Source: Annulohypoxylon bovei var. microspora (lineage: Eukaryota > Ascomycota > Sordariomycetes > Xylariales > Hypoxylaceae). From it: DNA of 25,818 nucleotides. The stretch spans positions 1-25,818 of the forward strand of contig MU405459.1 in assembly GCA_022836615.1 (NCBI GenBank), written 5' to 3'. The translations under genes were made by a program, and so were the position numbers. Under the pieces are notes generated by a model. That model did not search any database. It was not told the origin of the DNA and worked only from the letters and a program-made list of their open reading frames with translations. Shown here piece after piece: positions 20,244 through 25,818 of the stretch (its first letter is position 1; every line of letters begins with the position of its first letter).

Positions 20244-21562
20244 ATGGCTATGAGTGCAGCTTCTGGCGTGTTCGGATACCCCCCTAATTTCGACGCGCAC
20301 ACACAGGGTCGGCAAAATGAGCCGCCAAGACCATCGTATGCCGCTCCATCTAGGATCATTGAGAATACTCAGAATGCAATAGACTTGTATCGCTCTGGCC
20401 AGAAGCTCTGGATGGGATACGATCTTGAACGAGTCGAGTATGAACTTGTCCACTACCGGACTATGCCATCATTTACCATCCGCCGCATCGACGGGTCTGT
20501 AGTCTCTATCAAGAATCCCATGTTTGGCGTATCCAACCCCATATGGTATAAACTCCTATACAAGCACCCAGGTTCACGTATGAAGCTAATTGAAAACTTC
20601 CTGCGTTAACCAGGAAACCGCACGTCAAATTCCAGCATTACTGGTACTTATTCAAACAGACATCCGAGAACACATTGCTAGGAGGTGCCATCTCTCCGCA
20701 CTCTTTCCCCTACTACTCATATATCATTGACTGGGAGAATCGGACATATCTGGACTTCGTCGCAAACGAACATACTAATTTGGAATTCCGGTTCCAACAG
20801 GCGAAACAGCGGTGGGAGCAGAGTTGGAGCAGCGGTTGGCTCAGGGACCAGCTCGCCGCACTGAAGGGCTCGAGAAAGATCACGAAGGTTCTGTGTTTTG
20901 GCCTGGGAGACATGGCCCTTCGGTCCCGCAATGATGCTCGCACGGATTTCGACACAGAAGATGTATTTCAGGACCAGAAGGCTAGCCTGAACCAACATGC
21001 CGTCGCTTTAACTATAGTAGCCGCGTTCCGCGCGGAGACGTCTAACGACGTGGAGATCTTCGCTCAAGATCCGGCATATAGTGAGACAAGTAAGGCCTTG
21101 TTGGAGAGCGTCGGAGTCACAATCGTCGGCGAACACGGCGCCGGCGGCTTCAGCAAAATCGATTGCGATTCCGCCGTGTTTTTCTGCTATCCAGCCGCCC
21201 CCGTAAGACAGATCATCGCGGACCTCGCGAGACCGGCCCTGATTATCGGGAACGGCGACAGTCATATTCTAAACGAAGACCAGTATGTTGCAACACTCGA
21301 TATGAGCATAGTCGTACTTACAAGTCGTAACACTCGCTAACATTGTGCGCATAGGACATTCCCATTTTCATTTGATGCGGAATCTCCGCGGACAAGGGAG
21401 ATGTGGAAAGAGTACACCCGACATGATTTCAAGATCATGCAGTCGGATGAGGAAGACCTGGCGGGTTTGAGAGGCTTGAATATCCATGTTCGAAATGCTA
21501 CGAGGAAGAATGATTGTGTGGATGTGGCGAGCGAGAAGAATGCTGAGATGTTGATAGAGTAA
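20244..21562 (+). CDS. SRR1-like domain protein, 392 aa
   Basis: Exons 20244-20545, 20614-21282 and 21355-21562 give one frame. Intron 2 (72 nt, GTATGT...CTAAC...CATAG) is clear. Intron 1 (68 nt, GTATAA donor at 20546, CCAG acceptor at 20613) is the option I found that bridges a frame change near 20605 and yields NPIWKPHVKFQHYWYLFKQT; its branch site is only weakly placed (GCTAAT near 20585). The central segment is the SRR1 domain: KVLCFGLGDMA (Rossmann-like first strand and loop), QHAVALTIVAAF, VEIFAQDPAYSETSKALLES, IVGEHGAGGFSKIDCDSAVF, and PALIIGNGDS. SRR1-like proteins are linked to circadian regulation in plants and to transcription or heme-related regulation in yeast and animals; the fungal paralogues are mostly uncharacterised. 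Start ATG 20244 was taken; a second Met lies two codons later. If intron 1 is wrong, the gene carries a frameshift. Confidence 0.78.
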
Positions 21563-22419
21563 CGGGCACGCTATCCTTACCCCTATCTGGTCAATCACCT
21601 TCGCCCCAATTACCTACCTTAGGTACCTAGTTTTGTGAGGTGAGGCCATTCCAACTTGAGTTGTCGACGGAAGGGATGGCTTTTAGCTCATAACTCTCAT
21701 ATTATCTAGGCAAGGGAAGAGTGAAATAATTATCAGTAGCACATTATCGACGGTTTTGTATATATAAACCATGAATTGCTAGCGCAAGAGCCTCTAGGGC
21801 CGAAGGTGTTGAGAACCGAAAACCATACCTCAAATGCCAAAGGTGGCGCTCGAAAAGCGCTTATCACTATCACTCTTACTCTATTATAAATAAGAAAGCC
21901 AGAGAATCTTTTCAGCTAGGCATTCTAGAAGATTTCGCATGGGTCGGGATACGATAGCTGTCATAGGCAGGGGTGTTCAGCTCAGCTCCGCCACCTCACC
22001 TCACCTCAGCAACCATGTGGCGCTTTCGCGTATAGGTAAGCAGCGTCATGAGATGTCCCGTATTTGAACAAGCTCTACTATTATGTTCGGAGGGATTCTT
22101 CCCAGGCGCGGTCAAGGAATACGGGTTCGCGTATTGATGCCACTTAGAGAGCCGCAGGCCGAGTTTCGTGAAACGGTGATGAGTGGTTGGGATGAGAGAT
22201 GATGGGCTGACGGGTTGGAAGCCGTCACGTTTCCGTACATAGGCCTCCAGTTCTCACCTTCGAGTATAAGTAGACAGCATCATCACAGGTATAGACTATG
22301 TTTCCATTCCTTCCGTTCCACTACAGTTCAACCCAAGGTTCACAAGCAAGCTTTCGAATCCTACATCTCCAGTTTTAACCGATATACTTCATATTGTATT
22401 TCTTTTGCTCTCCCGCAAG
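21563..22419. other. Intergenic, same-strand genes
   Basis: These 857 bp separate the SRR1-domain gene from the secreted-protein gene. They contain CCTACCTTAGGTACCTAG near 21613, a CTCACCTCACCTCAGC repeat near 21995, and TATAAGTAG near 22265, about 155 bp before the next ATG, a plausible TATA region. No further gene recognised. Confidence 0.5.
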
Positions 22420-23108
22420 ATGCACAGCCAAACCATTATAACCTCTCTCCTTCCCCTTCTATCTCTTTCTCTTGCCCTACCTCTCGAGCCCCGAGACACT
22501 CCCGAATTCACCCTCACCAGCCTAAGTGCCACTTTCCCAGATCCTGGGGTCTACGGAGTCGATGCCGTCGACTCCTTCGTCAACGTCGCGTTAACCTACC
22601 CGGACGCCTCGTCAACCAGCGGCGCCACCCTCGACACAACATGCAGTGTTAACTGGGCTTACGGCACCAACCCAGGCCCGACAGCCTGGACTCCGTGCGC
22701 GGATACAGCAGTGCAATTCCGCCTGCCGACGGACGGGTGGACCAGCACCACAAACTTCCGCGTCGAGTTCTGGGAGCAGCTAACGTCTGATGGGTGAGTA
22801 CCTAAAAGTCTTCGGCTTTAGCCCCCACCCTCCTTTTTCTTCTTTTTTGACAGTTGTGTGTAACACCGTTACTAATTCGCGGGTGTTTATAGATCGGGGT
22901 TGGATGCCACGCACTACATCGACATGAACCCTGGCAACCCGAGCGACCCGAACGCGGTCATGTTCTGTCTGCAGAAGGGCAAGTTCAACCCTTTGACGTG
23001 TACTCTCACCGGCCCTTATGGTGAGTCAGCAACCACTGTTTCCATGGCTGCAACCGAGGAGAGCGCGATACCAAATTAGAATGCTGGAAAGCGGGTATTG
23101 GGGTATAA
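22420..23108 (+). CDS. Small secreted cysteine-containing protein (possibly AA1-like)
   Basis: Exons 22420-22793, 22893-23020 and 23080-23108 encode 176 aa. Both introns (99 and 59 nt) start with GTGAGT and end ATAG/TTAG. The N terminus MHSQTIITSLLPLLSLSLAL is a clear signal peptide with cleavage near Ala19, followed by LEPRDT, a possible dibasic-like processing point. The mature part is beta-rich by appearance (FTLTSLSATFPDPGVYGVDA, NFRVEFWEQL) with cysteines in TTCSVNW, TPCAD, VMFCLQ, LTCTLTGPY and, if the second intron is removed, ECWKAGIGV at the C terminus. Without that splice the reading continues to a stop at 23077 with a Ser/Ala-rich tail. The layout resembles AA1-like (Alt a 1 type) secreted fungal proteins, but I am not confident of the family. 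It borders the repeat block, a frequent place for fungal secreted or effector-like genes. Confidence 0.7.
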
Positions 23109-24048
23109 AAAAAGAAAGAGGATAGATAAGGATATTTATAGAACAACGTGAAGAACGAATGGTTTACACACGGCCACGATGAGTCAGCAACCACACGTGT
23201 ACCTATGGTGTCGCGTCCATGTTGGCCCTCGTTGGCAACACATTCATCTTCTCCCATTTCGAGCATTTCAAACCTACCTAGCAATAGGAGGTATTTGTGT
23301 TTGGGTAAATTTAATAAAAATAGAAGCGAGATAATGCAAAATAATAGATGGCAACATATTTATATTAAATCTTATTCAATCTCATTAATTACTTAATTCA
23401 AATTTCAACGAATAGACCGAGCCACAAATTCGCGCCTACCACACAGTTTCTAAGCCGTTAACCCCTACAGGACGTTCGCCTAGGGTGGTGATGCGGGCTC
23501 ATAGCTCGGACCACCTCGTCGACTAGCTCGGACCACCTCCTGAGGCGCTCCGAGGGGCTTAACTCCGAAAAAACGGCCTGCCAAGATCACCTCCAACTAG
23601 CTGACCTAGATAGGTTAGACCGCCCCACATATTTAGTCATTTATCCCATTTACCCAATTTAGATGGTCCCACTTTAAAGTTTAGTCTCGGTCTAATCTAG
23701 GTATAAGCTTAGATTAATATCTTAATTAGGATTAATCCTAGACTAGTCTCGGATTAATCTTATGTAACCCTAACCTTAACCTTATTAATAATTATTAAAA
23801 GCCACTAAAGATTAATACATGGGACCTTTAAGTTTTAACTTAAATAATTTTTCTTTTACTACTCTTAGAATTATAAGATTTATATCACTATATAGCCCTC
23901 AATTAGGCGCTTCTAATGATATAAATTTTAACAGGATGCACGCTATATTTCGTACGTAATAAGCAGTTGTATCGCGGCTCTCAATATCGTTATGGTGAAC
24001 CGGTCGCACGTAATACCCCCGAAATGCTTTAATGCCCGAACTTTAGGA
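23109..24048. repeat. Gene-free AT-rich region with short repeats
   Basis: No coding sequence is recognisable. AT content rises from about 23300. GTCTCGGTCTAATCT (23683 area) recurs as GTCTCGGATTAATCT (23746 area), and TAGGATTAATCCTA at 23727-23740 is a perfect 14-bp palindrome. The TA-rich, TpA-heavy composition is what RIP-mutated transposon remnants look like, but no transposase or reverse-transcriptase motif survives that I can read. Confidence 0.55.
23502..23545. repeat. 22-bp imperfect tandem duplication
   Basis: The 16-nt word TAGCTCGGACCACCTC occurs at 23502-23517 and again at 23524-23539, a period of 22 bp. The unit tails differ. It may be a remnant of a larger repeated element. Confidence 0.8.
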
Positions 24049-24179
24049 GGGTTATTGTGTCGGGGTGATTTTTTTCGTGTTATAGAAATTTAACTCCGTT
24101 ATCTCCGCGAATAAGGCATTTCTGGAGATATCGGGATTCCTAAAGCGGTAATTTTTTAAAATCGAAAAATCGAAAATGC

Positions 24180-24320
24180 AAGGTAAATTATATACCTTAT
24201 ATAAAATAAAATAAAAATTTAAAATTAATAATAAAATCGAAATAATTCGATATTAATTTTTTAAATTTTTGAAATAAATTATTTAAAAAGTTATAATTAT
24301 TTAAAGTTTTGAAGTTAAAA
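24180..24320. other. Extremely AT-rich block
   Basis: About 140 bp of almost pure A/T with many ATAA, AATT and TTTAAA words lies directly before the 95-bp inverted-repeat unit. This is consistent with RIP-degraded DNA. No gene. Confidence 0.7.
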
Positions 24321-24415
24321 GATTACGTAAGCGCGCAATGGCCACATGGGGCCACAAGGCTTAAGCTGTCGCACGGGTCTTGAAGGTTTCGCTTATGTAA
24401 GCAAATTACGTAATC
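24321..24415. repeat. 95-bp segment flanked by perfect 10-bp inverted repeat
   Basis: GATTACGTAA (24321-24330) is mirrored by TTACGTAATC (24406-24415). The inside is GC-richer and contains GGCCACATGGGGCC, itself near-palindromic, and a second partial match (GTAAGCG / CGCTTATGTAAGC). It could be a miniature inverted-repeat element or a cruciform-forming site. Confidence 0.7.
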
Positions 24416-24417
24416 AA

Positions 24418-24670
24418 GGGGAAAGGTTAGAAATCCGGGGCTAGGGTTGAAGGGCTGGGGATTCGGGGTCGCTGGGGATCGGGGCTGCTAGGGATCGGGA
24501 TGAGAAATCGGGGCTGGGATTCGGGGGGGCTGGCGATCGGGGCTGGGGATTGGAGATGGGGTTGAAGGGCCCGGGGTTGTACGGGTGCCCCGTACTGGAG
24601 GGATAGAGGGATGGGGTTGAAGGGCTAGGGTTGAAGGTGATCTTAAGGGTTGTACGGGGTTATACGGGTG
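24418..24670 (+). repeat. G-rich strand-asymmetric degenerate tandem repeat
   Basis: Many GGGG/GGG tracts lie on the plus strand with very few C tracts. The degenerate phrase GGGTTGAAGGGC recurs here (around 24444, 24558 and 24613) and again near 24771 and 24787. CCGTACTGG recurs at about 24590, 24673 and 24814. Tract spacing of mostly 1-8 nt would allow G-quadruplex formation. No protein is supported; proline- or glycine-rich frames here are composition artefacts. Confidence 0.7.
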
Positions 24671-24672
24671 CT

Positions 24673-24739
24673 CCGTACTGGCGGCGGAGGGGCTTTGCGA
24701 GGCGCGCGCCAGCGCGCCGAGCAAAGGCACGCAGCCGCC
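24673..24739. repeat. GC-rich palindromic element, copy 1
   Basis: This 67-nt copy is near-identical to 24814-24879, with a single extra C in the centre. Its left part starts CCGTACTGGCGGCGG and it ends GCAGCCGCC. The centre is an imperfect palindrome (GCGAGGCGCGC paired with GCGCGCCGAGC). Here the right outer arm (AGTACGG) is missing, so the full symmetry is broken. Confidence 0.85.
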
Positions 24740-24813
24740 TGGGCCTTAGGGCTGGAGGGTTGGAGGGCTGGGGTTGAAGGGCCTGGGGTTGAAGGGCCGG
24801 GGATGAGGGTGCC

Positions 24814-24886
24814 CCGTACTGGCGGCGGAGGGGCTTTGCGAGGCGCGCGCAGCGCGCCGAGCAAAGGCACGCAGCCGCCAGTACGG
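24814..24886. repeat. GC-rich palindromic element, copy 2 (complete)
   Basis: The outer arms CCGTACTGGCGGC (24814-24826) and GCCGCCAGTACGG (24874-24886) are exact reverse complements. The inner part pairs CTTTGC with GCAAAG and then the GC-rich core (24838-24862), leaving a three-base centre. The starts of copies 1 and 2 are 141 bp apart. The 25-nt core recurs exactly, inverted, at 25750-25774. Confidence 0.9.
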
Positions 24887-24949
24887 AGGGCTTGGAGGGT
24901 TGAGGGCGGCGGGACGAGCGGTGATATTGAAGATTAAGTAAAAGTTTAC

Positions 24950-24990
24950 AATGCATGGGATTCGAACCCAGGGTGTTGCAAGGTGGTCCG
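24950..24990 (-). other. tRNA T-arm-like (box B-like) word
   Basis: On the minus strand the segment reads TGGGTTCGAATCCCA, a perfect T-loop/box-B sequence (24956-24970). No matching acceptor stem, D arm or anticodon arm can be folded upstream, so it is not a functional tRNA as read. It may be a fragment of a tRNA or of a tRNA-derived SINE. Confidence 0.4.
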
Positions 24991-25027
24991 TGCAGATGTG
25001 GAAAGTTCGGGTCTTGTGTTCCCGGAA

Positions 25028-25420
25028 CGGGGACCTCATGTATTAATACCTTATACATTCTTTTATATATTTATATTAATATTAATCTGTTAATAATGTA
25101 ACCTCATTTATTTAAACTTATTTTAAATTATTTACAAATTAATATAAATTTACATGATTTATATTTAATATTAATGAAATTATTTAAATTTAAAAATAAA
25201 AATGTAAATAAATTAAATTAATATAATAAAATTTATACGAATTTATATAAATGGTAAAATACTTTTAATTAACTTATACTTATTAATAAATTTTTAATTA
25301 ATTAAAAAAGCCGGTTTAAATTTAATAAAAATTTATTAAATTAAAATAATAAATTTTTAATAATAATAAAAGGTTTTTTTAATTTTTATAAATTATACAT
25401 AATTAAACGTGAGGTCCCCG
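25028..25420. mobile_element. Putative MITE-like element, 393 bp with 14-bp terminal inverted repeats
   Basis: CGGGGACCTCATGT at 25028-25041 and ACGTGAGGTCCCCG at 25407-25420 are inverted repeats matching at 13 of 14 positions; the one difference is a C/T transition. The interior (25042-25406) is almost entirely A/T with poly-TA-type words and no reading frame. A sharp switch to GC-richer flanks occurs at both inverted repeats. No target-site duplication was recognised in the flanks, so the exact ends remain uncertain. Confidence 0.5.
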
Positions 25421-25441
25421 CATCCGCGGACACAATAACCC

Positions 25442-25725
25442 CGAATTTCAGCCACAAAATGCGCCACACCCCACGCCACACGAAGGCTCCTTTTCTTAAG
25501 CTCCCACGGTTCGAACCACCCACCCCGCGCTAAATCTTTTTTAGCTCCGCGCTAGCTCCCCTTTCAGCTTTGATTGGGTGCATCGCTCAATTAAGCGGGG
25601 TTTTCCAACAACATCCCTTTCTCAGGGTCTTAGTCAGCTAAAATCGCAGCCCTGAGATCCCCAGGTTCGATCCCTCGATTTCTCACTTTTCTTTTACACC
25701 CTTTTTAACGTTTTATTCAACCCGC
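25442..25725. other. Gene-free region with degenerate tRNA-like sequence
   Basis: No protein gene is seen. At about 25628-25675 a TTAGTCAGCTAA box-A-like word is followed about 30 nt later by AGGTTCGATCCC, a box-B-like word with a partly paired T stem. The acceptor stem does not pair, so this looks like a decayed tRNA or SINE. Another GGTTCGAACC word lies near 25509. TTGATTGGGTGCATCGC (25570-25586) matches 284-300 in inverted orientation with one mismatch. Confidence 0.4.
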
Positions 25726-25730
25726 CCGGA

Positions 25731-25793
25731 CGGCCGGCTTCGGGTTTTTGCTCGGCGCGCTGCGCGCGCCTCGCAAAAACCCTCCGCCGGCCG
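25731..25793. repeat. GC-rich palindromic element, copy 3 (inverted)
   Basis: The outer arms CGGCCGGC (25731-25738) and GCCGGCCG (25786-25793) and the inner arms GGGTTTTTGC (25742-25751) and GCAAAAACCC (25773-25782) are exact reverse complements. The core 25750-25774 is the exact reverse complement of 24838-24862, including the same two asymmetric positions. Outer arms differ from copies 1 and 2, so only the core and the TTTGC/GCAAA shoulders are shared. Confidence 0.9.
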
Positions 25794-25818
25794 CCCGCGG
25801 CCGTCGATTGGTCAATTG

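Larger units (their letters stand above)
24049..25441. repeat. 13-bp inverted repeats bounding a 1.4-kb bimodal-composition block
   Basis: GGGTTATTGTGTC at 24049-24061 is the exact reverse complement of 25429-25441. Between them lie the AT-rich blocks, the G-rich island and the palindromic elements described separately. The pair could be remnants of terminal inverted repeats of a transposable element or two opposite copies of a small repeat. No target-site duplication was identified and no open frame with transposase motifs is seen inside. Confidence 0.45.

Noticed and set aside
23764..23785. Telomere-like TAACCCTAACC
   Set aside because: Fewer than two CCCTAA units in an AT-rich repeat region; not an array, so not evidence of a chromosome end.
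24950..25045. A tRNA gene on the minus strand
   Set aside because: Only the T arm is recognisable; no acceptor, D or anticodon arm pairs at the right distances.
24488..25058. Proline- or glycine-rich frames across the G-rich and palindromic repeats
   Set aside because: They follow from the repeat composition and cross palindromes; no start context, domain or splice support.

Overview
The window is nuclear DNA of a filamentous ascomycete (Pezizomycotina). Most genes carry short introns of 44-78 nt with GTANGT/GTGAGT donors, CTRAY branch sites and YAG acceptors. Products include the fungal GPI transamidase subunit Gpi16/PIG-T, the U1 snRNP protein Luc7, an OPT oligopeptide transporter and a STAND-type N-terminal/ankyrin protein. 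Short CCTA/TAGG words recur between genes. The genus cannot be fixed by reading alone. All splice models were built by eye from splice signals, frame continuity and remembered family conservation; none was checked against transcripts or a database.

Layout. Positions 1-96 hold a 28-bp tandem repeat whose unit folds into a hairpin, followed by a promoter-like stretch with four CCAATCA boxes. Then come fumarylacetoacetase (663-2008, +); a STAND-type N-terminal + ankyrin protein (2313-4659, -, four exons); a small conserved 101-aa protein in three exons (5166-5582, -); two conserved fungal proteins of unknown function (6350-7621 + and 8314-9529 +); GPI16 (9987-11906, -) divergent from LUC7 (12393-13282, +); an RGG-rich probable RNA-binding protein (13610-14833, -); a nucleoside 2-deoxyribosyltransferase-like enzyme (15453-15944, -); an OPT transporter (17153-19916, +); an SRR1-domain protein (20244-21562, +); and a small secreted cysteine-containing protein (22420-23108, +). 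From about 23.3 kb to the end no gene is visible. That part alternates very AT-rich blocks, as repeat-induced point mutation (RIP) would leave, with G-rich and palindromic GC-rich islands, inverted repeats and tRNA-like box-B words. It looks like a decayed transposon/heterochromatin block.

The genes do not form an obvious pathway. FAH is not beside homogentisate dioxygenase or maleylacetoacetate isomerase, and GPI16, LUC7 and the RGG protein are housekeeping genes. The accessory part is the OPT transporter, with four GATA-factor sites upstream, and the secreted protein next to the repeat block.

The most notable observation is the third exon junction of the OPT gene (18976-19109). It reads cleanly only as a spliceosomal twin intron of type [D1,2]: a complete 56-nt intron sits between the G and the T of the donor of a second 78-nt intron. 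The next most notable is a 25-nt palindromic core found once exactly and once with a 1-nt insertion in tandem copies near 24.7-24.9 kb, and again exactly, inverted, at 25750-25774.
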